Origin: Cacconaster sp045601245
Lineage (GTDB): Bacteria > Bacteroidota > Bacteroidia > Bacteroidales > UBA932
Reading direction: 5' to 3'
Assembly: GCA_045601245.1 (NCBI GenBank)
Contig: JAZRZH010000026.1
Location: 7,168-71,167 of the forward strand
DNA: 64,000 nt
Positions 19,092-26,871 of the stretch are shown here, in pieces. Numbering within the stretch: the stretch's first letter is position 1; each line of letters starts with the position of its first letter. Made by a program: the position numbers and the translations under genes. The notes beneath the pieces are model-generated. The model saw only the letters and a list, made by a program, of their open reading frames with translations. It had not been told where the DNA came from and made no database searches.

Positions 19092-19922
19092 ATGAAAAAG
19101 AAAGACAACAGAGAGATATATGACGGTGACGCCGTCTTCCGCGGAGAAGCGCCGGACACCGGAAAAAAGCGCAGACGCAATACCATTGCCGCCGTAGTTT
19201 GTGCGGTTGCGGCCATTATCATCGGGGGCTTCCTTCTCGGAAGGACTTCGAAGGTGAAGTTCAACCCGGACTTGAGCGTCCTGCCGAAGAAGGTTGTAGA
19301 AAAGATGGTTACTCCGATGATTGACTCCATTGTATACGATAATTTCAATGTCACAACAACGCAGAAGGCAACTATATACGAGCCGGTGGCCAAGCAGGTA
19401 CCGGTCCGCATCACAGATTGCACCGTAAGCGGCGACAAGGTGACATACCGGTTCGAATCCACCGGGAGTTTCGGCGATTACGGCGCCATAGGCGGCGAGA
19501 TGACGGTCAGCGGCAATCCTGTGCAATGGCAGGGCCGCAACGGTTTCCTCGCCGACATTCAGGGAACTGCCTCTATCGGCATCGGTACCGTGACGAAAGG
19601 CTCAAGCAGCGTCAAGCACCTCGCCGAGGACATAGTGAAGAGAATCCCGATCGACGGAGATGAGGTCGCCCTACCGTCCGGCAAACTCGCCTACGCATCG
19701 ATAGGCCGCGACTCTTCCGGCGAATATTTCATTGTTTCAAGCAAGAATCCGACGACATTCGACGCCCTTTCCGATGCACTGCTGACCGCCGGCGCGGAGT
19801 ACGCGATATTCGTCAACGGCCACCTTGCATACAACTGGCACATCGGCGACAGCGGAATTGAGATAAAATTCGCTTCTTATACCGAAAACAAACCGGAGGG
19901 GCTGAGCCTCAAGCTTTGGTAA
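19092..19922 (+). CDS. Unrecognised membrane-anchored protein
   Basis: I do not recognise this 276-aa protein. It starts with a charged cytosolic part of about 32 residues containing a basic KKRRR run, then one transmembrane segment (about 33-54), then a mostly beta-predicted domain of about 220 residues facing the periplasm. No lipobox or catalytic motif is evident. It follows the DMT transporter by 24 bases and may be cotranscribed with it. Confidence 0.6.
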   Translation: MKKKDNREIYDGDAVFRGEAPDTGKKRRRNTIAAVVCAVAAIIIGGFLLGRTSKVKFNPDLSVLPKKVVEKMVTPMIDSIVYDNFNVTTTQKATIYEPVAKQVPVRITDCTVSGDKVTYRFESTGSFGDYGAIGGEMTVSGNPVQWQGRNGFLADIQGTASIGIGTVTKGSSSVKHLAEDIVKRIPIDGDEVALPSGKLAYASIGRDSSGEYFIVSSKNPTTFDALSDALLTAGAEYAIFVNGHLAYNWHIGDSGIEIKFASYTENKPEGLSLKLW

Positions 19923-20093
19923 TCAACCCGCTACTACAATTGATCAGGAATTGTTCAGGTGTGGGCGATACATACTTGAACTTATCCCGCAAATCACTGG
20001 TTAATAGTTATGTGTGGAACCAGCAGCCTGCTTGCGTTTGAACTCACCACATATCAGATTGTCAGTAATGACTGATAGCTGGCTTACAGACTG
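19923..20093. other. Intergenic stretch at left edge of the accessory region
   Basis: 171 bases between two convergent genes. No ORF, tRNA or T-rich terminator was found. It marks the change from core genes to the WYL cassette; no attachment-site repeat could be matched to the right edge near 25.9 kb by eye. Confidence 0.3.
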
Positions 20094-20885
20094 TTACAGA
20101 AATTTCATACAAGCAACGTTCTTCAGAGCTGTCAGGAAGATGAGCCGATCATCATCGTCCAGCCCGTCACCCCTTGTCGGCCAGGCAGAATAGCTTGACA
20201 TAATGTTATTCCTGATGGCCGCATAGTCGAACTTCGGATCCCGACTGAAGGTATCGGCGGTAACCTCCGCAGATCTTATGCGGTCAAGCGCGTACACTCG
20301 AAGATCAGTGTCCCCAGGCAGTACTCCGATGACGAACCACCAGGTCTCAAATGCCAGGGCATAGGGGCAGAACTCAATGATACGGTCGGTGTCCTCCGCC
20401 TCCTTCGGATCGTAAGGCATGCCAGGGTTCTCCTCGGCTATGGCGCGGAAGACGGATCTGTCACGCCAGTAGCGGAACTTCACCGTGCATGACCTGCTTA
20501 TGCCTTCGGCGAAGACCATGGCGAAGCGGTTGCCGTAGGCGGAGCTTATGTACATCCGGTCCATCGGAAGCCTGTCATGCGAGAGCTCGTTGCCGAGCAG
20601 GAACGAGTTCAGGCTGGCGAAGGCTATCTTCCGGGCCGGGGACGTTTCCTCGGACGGGCGCAGACGGTACCGAGGCACGCCGCTTTCCTTTGTGCACTCT
20701 ATCGTGACCGGGAACACCTCCCCTATCGCTTCCCTCTGACGGTGGAAGGTGCGTGACTGGAACGAACCGAAGCGGGCGTTCCACTTGTTCTCTATCTGCG
20801 CCAGGGTGAGACCCGTGTCACCGGCGTTGTTGAGTATCGACAGAAGGAAGGTGTACCGTTCAAGGAGGTTGGCCGCTGTATCCAT
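20094..20885 (-). CDS. WYL-domain transcriptional regulator
   Basis: A 263-aa regulator with an N-terminal winged-helix region (about residues 8-60; GLTLAQIENKW followed by SRTFHRQREAIGEVF) and a WYL domain in the middle (about 130-205; FCPYALAFETWWFVIG, ending YALDRIRSAEV). WYL proteins bind ligands, often nucleotides, and frequently control defence or stress genes. The gene is divergent from the 66-aa/153-aa/Sel1/ATPase cassette. A perfect inverted repeat between the two promoters (20926-20948) is the obvious operator. Control of the neighbouring cassette is inferred from this layout. Confidence 0.85.
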   Translation of the reverse strand: MDTAANLLERYTFLLSILNNAGDTGLTLAQIENKWNARFGSFQSRTFHRQREAIGEVFPVTIECTKESGVPRYRLRPSEETSPARKIAFASLNSFLLGNELSHDRLPMDRMYISSAYGNRFAMVFAEGISRSCTVKFRYWRDRSVFRAIAEENPGMPYDPKEAEDTDRIIEFCPYALAFETWWFVIGVLPGDTDLRVYALDRIRSAEVTADTFSRDPKFDYAAIRNNIMSSYSAWPTRGDGLDDDDRLIFLTALKNVACMKFL

Positions 20886-20902
20886 GGTGAATGCGTTTTA
20901 CG

Positions 20903-20910
20903 CAAAATTA
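20903..20910 (-). promoter_or_regulatory. Bacteroidota -7 element for the WYL regulator gene
   Basis: Minus-strand TAATTTTG, 17 bases before the regulator ATG. The inverted repeat at 20926-20948 lies where an upstream promoter box would be. Confidence 0.45.
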
Positions 20911-20925
20911 AAGAAAAATTCCTTT

Positions 20926-20948
20926 TCTATGACGCATTTTGTCATAGA
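20926..20948. promoter_or_regulatory. Inverted repeat, probable WYL operator
   Basis: TCTATGAC, 7 bases, GTCATAGA: a perfect 8-base inverted repeat placed between the two divergent -7 elements (20903-20910 minus, 20957-20964 plus). It covers the TTTG at 20938-20941 in front of the forward promoter. Binding here could control both transcripts; that the WYL protein binds it is inference. Confidence 0.55.
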
Positions 20949-20956
20949 GATGGGGG

Positions 20957-20964
20957 TACTTTTG
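20957..20964 (+). promoter_or_regulatory. Bacteroidota -7 element for the WYL-divergent cassette
   Basis: TACTTTTG, 20 bases before the ATG at 20985. A TTTG occurs at 20938-20941, 15 bases upstream, shorter than the usual 19-20 spacing. Confidence 0.45.
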
Positions 20965-20984
20965 CCGCAGAAATCAAGAAAGAC

Positions 20985-21185
20985 ATGGCTACGCTGCTCA
21001 TACTTGTCCTCGGCCTCGCGGCATCGCTGATCTACCTTGCGGTCAGTATCGTTAGGCTCATCGTCGCCCTCTTCATACGCTCCGTCGAGGCGGTACGGGA
21101 CGGCGAGTGGTGGGGTCTGCCAGCCACACTGGGCCTTTCAGGCGGAGCCGTCTATATTATAGGACTGATCTTATTCTGGTGGTGA
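20985..21185 (+). CDS. Small two-segment membrane protein
   Basis: A 66-aa protein made mostly of two hydrophobic segments (about residues 3-30 and 46-65) joined by a charged loop (RSVEAVRDGEWW). I know no family for it. It is the first gene of the cassette divergent from the WYL regulator, and its TGA stop shares one base with the next ATG (TGATG), so the two membrane proteins are translationally coupled and may form a complex (inference). Confidence 0.65.
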   Translation: MATLLILVLGLAASLIYLAVSIVRLIVALFIRSVEAVRDGEWWGLPATLGLSGGAVYIIGLILFWW

Positions 21186-21646
21186 TGAGCATACGTGACA
21201 TATACAGGCAGTGGTGCATGGGCAGGACCGTCAGGGCCAATGTCCGAAGCTGGAGACAATATATCAAGGGACGCGGTGAGGCGGAGGAACGGATGCGTTT
21301 CGTCGTTTTCCTTGCGGGGCTGGGGCTCTTCATAGTCCTTCCAGCAGCCGTGGCCATAGCATGTCTCATCTTCGGGCGGGATTATCCTTTCTTTCTCGCC
21401 GTGTGGCTGGTGGTTTCCGCCCTGAACCTTCTTTGGCTGCTGCCCATGGCGCTCAGGTACGGATTCCTGTTGGTCAGGTACACCATCGACCACATCGCCG
21501 AGAACGGCCTGGACGCCCCGAAGGAGCCGTTCGACTTCCTGGGCTTCAAGAGGGCCAGGTATCTCAGGCAGCACCCGCTCGACATAGACGGATTATTTAC
21601 TGACAATACAGATGACGAATATGAAGTACTCGAATACGATGAATAA
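21185..21646 (+). CDS. Membrane protein with two transmembrane segments
   Basis: A 153-aa protein: a basic N-terminal region of about 37 residues, two hydrophobic segments (about 39-60 and 66-85), then a cytosolic C-terminal tail ending in a very acidic stretch (TDDEYEVLEYDE). No family is recognised. The start is the ATG at 21185, which overlaps the previous stop; the frame is open from 21107, but that part lies inside the 66-aa gene. Its stop overlaps the next gene's preferred start (ATGAATAA). Confidence 0.65.
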   Translation: MSIRDIYRQWCMGRTVRANVRSWRQYIKGRGEAEERMRFVVFLAGLGLFIVLPAAVAIACLIFGRDYPFFLAVWLVVSALNLLWLLPMALRYGFLLVRYTIDHIAENGLDAPKEPFDFLGFKRARYLRQHPLDIDGLFTDNTDDEYEVLEYDE

Positions 21647-22430
21647 CCCCCTCGTCGCTGAGGGGCAGCGTCTCTGGAGGGAGACACTCTACAGGCGCGA
21701 CTATCCCAGGGCATTCGCGCTCTTCAGCGAAGCTGCGGAGCAGGGCGATGCCGACGGCATCAACATGGTGGGGATGTCATATTACCAAGGGTGCGGAGTT
21801 GAGAAGGACCGTCACAAGGCTGCGGTGCACTTCCTCATGGCAGCCCGCATGGGCCATCCACAGGCGCAGTACAACCTCGGCCTGCTGCTGTGCGGCGAGG
21901 GGAAGGCATGCACTCAGGGGCTGGAGCGCTCCGTATACTGGTTCCGCAAGGCTGCGGACCAGGGAGACGTGCCCGCCTTCTGGGAGATGGGGAACGCATA
22001 CCGTGAAGGGCTCGGAGTGGAGAGGGATTTCTCCGAGGCGGCAGAGTGGTTCAGCCGCGGCGTGCAGGCCGGGGACCCGTCATGCATGACGTTCCTCGGG
22101 CTGATGCACTTCCGTGGCGAAGGGATGGCCGAGGACGAGGAAACAGCAGTGGAGCTGTGGCGGGAGGCAGCGGATTTGGACAACTCCGACGCGATGCTCT
22201 ATCTCGGCGTGTGCTGCGAAAGGGGCCTGGGTGGTGTAAAAAGGTGCGGCAGGAAAGCGGCCGAGTGGTACAGGATGGCCGACTATTTCGGAAGCGCCAG
22301 CGCAGCTGAAAGCCTTGCGGAGCTGTACAGAAGAAGCCCTCTTCTGAAGCTACGCATGAAGACGATGGAAAAGGTTGAACATTATAAATGCAAACGTCAT
22401 GGAAAAAGTGTGTTTGGGAAAGCTCGGTGA
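21639..22430 (+). CDS. Sel1-repeat (SLR/TPR-like) protein
   Basis: A 263-aa protein consisting of about six Sel1-like helical repeats of roughly 36 residues (for example AVHFLMAARMGHPQAQYNLGLLL and SVYWFRKAADQGDVPAFWEMG). Such repeats act as scaffolds for protein contacts and have no catalytic role. No signal peptide is present, so it is probably cytosolic. The start at 21639 overlaps the preceding stop by 8 bases; in-frame ATGs at 21612 and 21621 would give larger overlaps. The ATPase gene starts inside its last 32 bases, continuing the tight coupling of this cassette. Confidence 0.8.
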   Translation: MNNPLVAEGQRLWRETLYRRDYPRAFALFSEAAEQGDADGINMVGMSYYQGCGVEKDRHKAAVHFLMAARMGHPQAQYNLGLLLCGEGKACTQGLERSVYWFRKAADQGDVPAFWEMGNAYREGLGVERDFSEAAEWFSRGVQAGDPSCMTFLGLMHFRGEGMAEDEETAVELWREAADLDNSDAMLYLGVCCERGLGGVKRCGRKAAEWYRMADYFGSASAAESLAELYRRSPLLKLRMKTMEKVEHYKCKRHGKSVFGKAR

Positions 22431-23097
22431 GACCATCACCGCGTATCTGTCGCACCCGGAGGCCGTCATGCCCCTGGTGCTCGCCGGGAAGCCCGGCATA
22501 GGCAAGACTGAGGTCATCAGGAAGGCCCTCGGCTCGATGTGCCTGCGGCACAGGGAGCTCTGGGAGCTGCTGGACAATGATCCCGGCAGCGTGGACGAGG
22601 CGGACGTGGTCCTGGTCCACACGCTGGACCCCGACAGGGTGAGGCTGGACCTCGGCTCGGCCGTGTCCTTCCAGGCACGCTTCGGAATCCCGGTCATCGT
22701 CAGCACACCGGTTGCCGATGAGACCGACCCCGTATGGAGGCAGTTCGAGGGCAAGGTCATCCCGGTATTCTGCCAGCAGGTCTTCGGGGAGTTCGCCGCC
22801 TGGGCCGAGGACACATGAAGTTGGGAAGGCGGACGGAGGCGCCAGAGGATCCACCCGCTGCTGCTTGAGTTCCTGAGACGGAACCCCTCCTTCTTCGAGA
22901 AGGACCGGTGGCACTCACCCTTCATGATGGAGCAGATATCCCGCCGGTGGTGGGAGGCCACCGACATCATGCTGAAGGCCGTCAGTGAGGAAATCGGGGA
23001 CGAGGGGATGGCTGGATGTGTCAGTAGGATGTTGAAGATAAAGGACCTTATTCCCAATAAATATGAAGAACATCAATATATCGAAAAGAATAGATGA
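22399..23097 (+). pseudogene. P-loop ATPase interrupted by an in-frame TGA
   Basis: From the ATG at 22399 the frame gives a nucleotide-binding protein with a Walker A motif (LVLAGKPGIGKTEVI, about residues 25-39) and a Walker-B-like VVLVH, similar in style to MoxR-type AAA ATPases. A TGA at 22816-22818 stops it after 139 residues, but the same frame continues for 92 more codons with the same codon bias (HPLLLEFLRRN, FMMEQISRRWW) to a TGA at 23095-23097. A single nonsense change from TGG would explain this. Alternatives are two separate proteins (restart at ATG 22918) or a sequencing error. The tail overlaps the next gene by 35 bases. Confidence 0.6.
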
Positions 23098-23431
23098 AGA
23101 CTACCGCAAAGAGGCAAGAAGACTGCTCATTGAAGTGGTCGCAACAAAGAAGGCGATATACCCGGAGGAAGATGCGGAATCGTTGCTGATAAAGTATCTC
23201 CCATCCATAAAGAGGAAACTCTACTACTACGCACGCAAGCGCAGGATGGTTAATATCTCCAGGATACGTCCTCACAACGGCAGCGAGGTGATCTTCCACA
23301 AGGAAACACGCACACCGGAGTACTATGACATGCCCAAGGAGTTTCTTGACGTGGAGACGCTTGTGTCGGACTTTCAGATTTCAAGCATATTGCATCATCC
23401 CTACAGTGGAGAATATGAATTATCCAAATAA
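23063..23431 (+). CDS. Unrecognised basic 122-aa protein
   Basis: Small soluble protein, basic in the first two thirds (RRLLIEVV, KRKLYYYARKRR) and without clear motif or membrane segment. It begins inside the last 35 bases of the interrupted ATPase frame, so it looks like the last gene of the WYL-divergent cassette; base composition becomes more A+T-rich from here. The peptidase gene starts 18 bases after its stop but has its own promoter-like element. Function unknown. Confidence 0.6.
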   Translation: MKNINISKRIDEDYRKEARRLLIEVVATKKAIYPEEDAESLLIKYLPSIKRKLYYYARKRRMVNISRIRPHNGSEVIFHKETRTPEYYDMPKEFLDVETLVSDFQISSILHHPYSGEYELSK

Positions 23432-23436
23432 ATCAA

Positions 23437-23444
23437 TATTTTTG
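23437..23444 (+). promoter_or_regulatory. Bacteroidota -7 element for the peptidase gene
   Basis: TATTTTTG immediately upstream of the ATG at 23450. The transcript would start at about that ATG, so either translation is leaderless or the next in-frame ATG at 23462 (MDYNDSF) is used. Confidence 0.4.
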
Positions 23445-23449
23445 TAAAA

Positions 23450-24412
23450 ATGGTTATCAATATGGATTACAATGATTCTTTCGACATTGCATACTACTGC
23501 ACGAGGGAGGTATTTTCGTGCAATCTAAATCCCAAAGAATACGAGAGTATGCACGACTGTCTATGCGAGGCTTTACATACTTCACAGCATTCTTTGGATG
23601 CCTTATGGTTATTCGACTTATGTGACAGAGAACAGATGCAAAAAAATGAGTTCCTCTCTAAATATTCGTCACTACCGCTATATTCATATGGAAATTACTA
23701 CAATCATAAATTGAGGATAATCAGTACCGAAGTTGAAAAAGCCTTTGCCGTAATCAATGCCGTTCTGTTGGAATCTGACGACGATATGCTTGGTAAGTTG
23801 AGAGAATCCCTATTCATACAGATAATGAATATCCAACCGAATATATTAAAGCTCATGACTCCTGGCGACTCCTCAGAATTAAGAAAAGTAACACTTGACC
23901 CTCTCGGATTGTACTACTATGGCGAACTTCTATCTGGAGATGATGATACCATTCCTCCGAAACATTGCGTCACCTATGCCAATCCGGAATTCAACGAAAA
24001 ATCAAGAATTGTGATTGACGACAGAAAGATAAGGTGTCTTTCAGGGAAGGAATATCCGAAACTCCTTGCAGTAGTAGTGCTTCATGAACTCATGCATGCG
24101 TTGATGGACCCTCATAATTATGGCGAAGCCATTAAGTATCCCAGAAACAGGCTCTACTATATCCAAAAGGAGGAAGCTATGGCCAATGCCCTTGTACTTC
24201 ATTTTCTTAACAAGTCAGAATCAGGAAAACATCTGCTCGACTATGCCGAACAATTTATGCTTTCTCAGTCTCTGGAATGTGGGTACAAATATGGCGTTGA
24301 ACTTTACAAATCAGGAGAAATAAAATCTAACGATTGGTTAGCCGAGAAAATTTCCGGCATAATTGATATCAGAAATGAACAGGATTTTATTCAAAAGGTT
24401 ATGAATGAATAA
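23450..24412 (+). CDS. HExxH zinc metallopeptidase-like protein
   Basis: A 320-aa protein (316 if the ATG at 23462 is used) with no signal peptide or membrane segment. A zinc-protease motif HELMHALMD is at about residues 212-220, and a further acidic motif EEAMANALVLHF follows about 30 residues later, which could give the third metal ligand as in gluzincin or ImmA/IrrE-like peptidases. The N-terminal 200 residues are not recognised. Composition is more A+T-rich than the core genes. Its stop overlaps an unlisted 42-aa membrane peptide gene. A peptidase acting inside the cell, perhaps on a repressor or on the neighbouring nuclease, is speculation. Confidence 0.65.
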   Translation: MVINMDYNDSFDIAYYCTREVFSCNLNPKEYESMHDCLCEALHTSQHSLDALWLFDLCDREQMQKNEFLSKYSSLPLYSYGNYYNHKLRIISTEVEKAFAVINAVLLESDDDMLGKLRESLFIQIMNIQPNILKLMTPGDSSELRKVTLDPLGLYYYGELLSGDDDTIPPKHCVTYANPEFNEKSRIVIDDRKIRCLSGKEYPKLLAVVVLHELMHALMDPHNYGEAIKYPRNRLYYIQKEEAMANALVLHFLNKSESGKHLLDYAEQFMLSQSLECGYKYGVELYKSGEIKSNDWLAEKISGIIDIRNEQDFIQKVMNE

Positions 24413-24533
24413 GAATCTGTTTTGGAATGATTCAATTTTACTATTATATATCTTTTTCGCCGTTTTCGCAGTATTCCTCAGTTACAATGGAACCCCATTG
24501 CTCCTTCGTAATCCTGTGAAAACATCTGAATAA
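24405..24533 (+). CDS. Small single-span membrane peptide (42 aa)
   Basis: ATG at 24405, TAA at 24531-24533, 42 residues with one strong hydrophobic segment (about residues 11-26, ILLLYIFFAVFAVFL). The start overlaps the peptidase gene end by 8 bases (ATGAATAA), the same coupling style used elsewhere in this window. The rest of the gap to the nuclease gene (24534-24598) is A+T-rich and empty. The ORF is real if overlap and hydrophobicity are taken together; no homologue is known to me. Confidence 0.45.
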   Translation: MNKNLFWNDSILLLYIFFAVFAVFLSYNGTPLLLRNPVKTSE

Positions 24534-24598
24534 TTTACAATAATATCTTAAATCAATCATTTCAAAACAGATTCTAAAAGTATACAGTTAGAAAAAAT

Positions 24599-25897
24599 AT
24601 GAGCGATATAGAATCATTGATAACAGAATTCAACATCAATCCTGAAAACAACCGCCTTCGAAATTATTATTCCGCTGATAACGTATGGAAGGCATTAAGG
24701 ATAGAACGTGATGAGAACAGGCATAGTGATTTTCTCCAATGGCTGTTCGGAATTAATGATAGACACGCTTATTCACCTTTAATTCAATTATTGAACGTAT
24801 TAATCAAGCACGACACTAACCTCGTAATTGATCCCACAATCAAAGGCAGCATTCTGCTGGGTAGCCTATATTTATCAAATGTTACCATCTGCAGAGAAAA
24901 ACTGATTTCTGAATTGAGTTCAATCAGATTCACTGATAGATTAGATTTATATATTGATTGTCAGATTATAGGCCATAATCAATTTTCTCATTTGGAAATA
25001 ATCATTGAAAATAAAATCGATTCTCCCGAAGGAAAGCCCAAATCAAACACAGAGTTGAATCAACTTCCATCTCCTCCTACTCAATATGAGACCGACTATG
25101 CTAAACTTTGGCAAACTGAAAGATACTATTTCGCATGCAATTGCAGTGGTGGTCTCCGTTGTCCAAAAACATCTGACACTGCCCAGATATTTGTCTACCT
25201 GTCCCCTGATTCTGACGCAAAACCCAAAAGTGATAGATTCATTACCATCACTTATCAAGATTTAGTAGATTACGTACTCGAGCCACAACTCTGCAGAGCA
25301 GACATTGATGACCACACCTCTTTTATGATTAAAGATTATTTACTCAATATGTCACAATCAACAAATAGCAATGATTCATCATTAGCGACTACCAAAGAAG
25401 AAAAAGAACTCTTACTGCATTTTTATAAGAGAAATGAGCAATTATTCTTCCGGGCAGCTCAGGCCGCATTAAATAATGCAGACACGGAAGAGGAGCGCAA
25501 TGCGCTATCCTCAATAATAGTGTCGATGAATAAAACGAGAGTTGCAAACCGATTTTTCAGCATAAATGGAAGTGGCCGATATAAGATGTACGAGGTATTA
25601 GCTGAATTCGTCAAATACAGGTGCCAAAGCTCCGCCGACATCCCTTTGGTTGATAAAGAAATCAGTAATGCTGCTAATCAAAAAAATAGATGTTTCGTTT
25701 CAGATAACTACACTAAAGTGTATAGGTACCTGTATCAAAACCGCGACCATTTCCACACATCAAAATTAAAGGACAACGAAACCGAATTCTATGTTACAAA
25801 GGAACTTGGCATGGGTGATAGCTCGAAAAATTTTGGAAGTCTGTTCAAATACTTCAACGACAATTATCAGGGACGTTTTGATGTTGAGCAATTGTAA
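24599..25897 (+). CDS. PDDEXK_4-family nuclease
   Basis: A 432-aa protein with the pattern of the PDDEXK_4 family of restriction-endonuclease-fold proteins: an N-terminal ENRHSDFLQWLFG block (about residues 40-52), the first catalytic acid in TDRLDLYID (Asp113 or Asp116), and the E-x-K core in IIENKID (Glu137, Lys139). The C-terminal half (about 250-430) is not assigned. Such nucleases occur as stand-alone genes in accessory and defence regions; the target is unknown. The gene is A+T-rich compared with its neighbours on the right, and lies next to the HExxH peptidase and the 42-aa membrane peptide. Confidence 0.8.
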   Translation: MSDIESLITEFNINPENNRLRNYYSADNVWKALRIERDENRHSDFLQWLFGINDRHAYSPLIQLLNVLIKHDTNLVIDPTIKGSILLGSLYLSNVTICREKLISELSSIRFTDRLDLYIDCQIIGHNQFSHLEIIIENKIDSPEGKPKSNTELNQLPSPPTQYETDYAKLWQTERYYFACNCSGGLRCPKTSDTAQIFVYLSPDSDAKPKSDRFITITYQDLVDYVLEPQLCRADIDDHTSFMIKDYLLNMSQSTNSNDSSLATTKEEKELLLHFYKRNEQLFFRAAQAALNNADTEEERNALSSIIVSMNKTRVANRFFSINGSGRYKMYEVLAEFVKYRCQSSADIPLVDKEISNAANQKNRCFVSDNYTKVYRYLYQNRDHFHTSKLKDNETEFYVTKELGMGDSSKNFGSLFKYFNDNYQGRFDVEQL

Positions 25898-25965
25898 TCT
25901 CTGATTACCAACCAGAGAGAGAGTTTACGAAAGCAATATTTTGACAGGCTATAAAATATCCCGAC

Positions 25966-26871
25966 CTACTCCCTCCTGAACTCCGCGCGCAGCGGGTCGT
26001 CGACGATGACGGAGGCCATACTGACGGGGCAGGCGGCGAACCAGCCCATCGCATCACCGCCGGTTATGTTTGTAGGGCAGTTGGCCGGCTGGGAGGAGAA
26101 GAACGGGATGGCGGAGCCGGTCATATTGGATGCGAATGAGAAGAAGAAATCAAAGCATCCTTTCGGCAGAGTCAGAGCTGTGAAGGTCAGGATATCGCCC
26201 TGCTCCAGAAATTTGCAGCAAGGCCCGTACACCTCCTGATTGTGCTCTGTCTGCATCAGTACGGATACCGGGAACTGCGTGATCTTCTGACCCGCGAAAT
26301 ATTTGTCATCCAGGATGAGCGAAAGGTCATAAGGATAAGGATGACCGTTGACCGCCATCGATGCATAGTAGAATCCGTCGCCCGGATTGTCCTCGCCCCA
26401 CATTGCAACAGTCCAGGTGCTGTCTGCCTCCATAAGCCCGGTGTATGCGTAGTCGATGGCATCGATCCTGAAGCCCGGCTCGGGCATCGTAGCCTCGGCC
26501 TCATAGTGGCGCTCCTCCCCCGCTACCGTCGCGTCGATGGAGAGGTGATAGGTATTTCCAGGCTTGCCACGGAAACCGAAAGGCGCCGAGTAGACGCCAG
26601 GCGATGTCTCCGTGTAATAAACCGGCCCCGTGCCGTCATCCACGCTGACCACCGCCCCGCACACGGCAGGGACAGCATCCTTCTCGAAATAGCCCGTCGA
26701 TTCGGAGAGCGTGAAAGTCTGCCGTTGAAACGCCATATCGGTCAGGAACCCCTCCAGCACCAAATATGTGCGGTCGGCATCCTTGACCTTGACATCCATC
26801 TCCTCGCTGCAGGAAACCGCTGCCGCAAGGCATACAAGCATATATATCAGATATCTCTTTTTCATAGTCAT
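25966..26871 (-). CDS. DUF4249 outer-membrane lipoprotein, partner of TonB receptor
   Basis: A 301-aa lipoprotein: signal peptide MTMKKRYLIYMLVCLAAAVSC with the lipobox cysteine at about residue 21, then a DUF4249 domain (Ig-like start with GFLTDMAFQRQTFTLSES, then CGAVVSVDDGTGP). DUF4249 genes typically accompany a TonB receptor, as here, and the pair is thought to import an unknown ligand. The ATG at 26869-26871 overlaps the receptor stop (ATGA), showing coupling; an ATG six bases later (26865) is also possible. It is the last gene of the minus-strand group that begins at 32245. Confidence 0.85.
   Translation of the reverse strand: MTMKKRYLIYMLVCLAAAVSCSEEMDVKVKDADRTYLVLEGFLTDMAFQRQTFTLSESTGYFEKDAVPAVCGAVVSVDDGTGPVYYTETSPGVYSAPFGFRGKPGNTYHLSIDATVAGEERHYEAEATMPEPGFRIDAIDYAYTGLMEADSTWTVAMWGEDNPGDGFYYASMAVNGHPYPYDLSLILDDKYFAGQKITQFPVSVLMQTEHNQEVYGPCCKFLEQGDILTFTALTLPKGCFDFFFSFASNMTGSAIPFFSSQPANCPTNITGGDAMGWFAACPVSMASVIVDDPLRAEFRRE

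Noticed and set aside
19923..20093. Possible tRNA or attachment-site remnant (TTTGAACTCACCA-like piece)
   Set aside because: No cloverleaf could be built and no matching copy was found near the right edge of the accessory region.
22816..22818. TGA as selenocysteine codon
   Set aside because: No selenoprotein family, no SECIS-like hairpin noticed after it, and a Trp-to-stop change is simpler.
22051..22914. 287-codon minus-strand frame opposite the Sel1 and ATPase genes
   Set aside because: Overlaps two better-supported genes, shows low-complexity Pro/Arg/Ser composition, and has no motif.
25898..25918. Short inverted repeat TCTCTG/CAGAGA after the PDDEXK nuclease gene
   Set aside because: Only six base pairs and no T-run; too weak to call a terminator.
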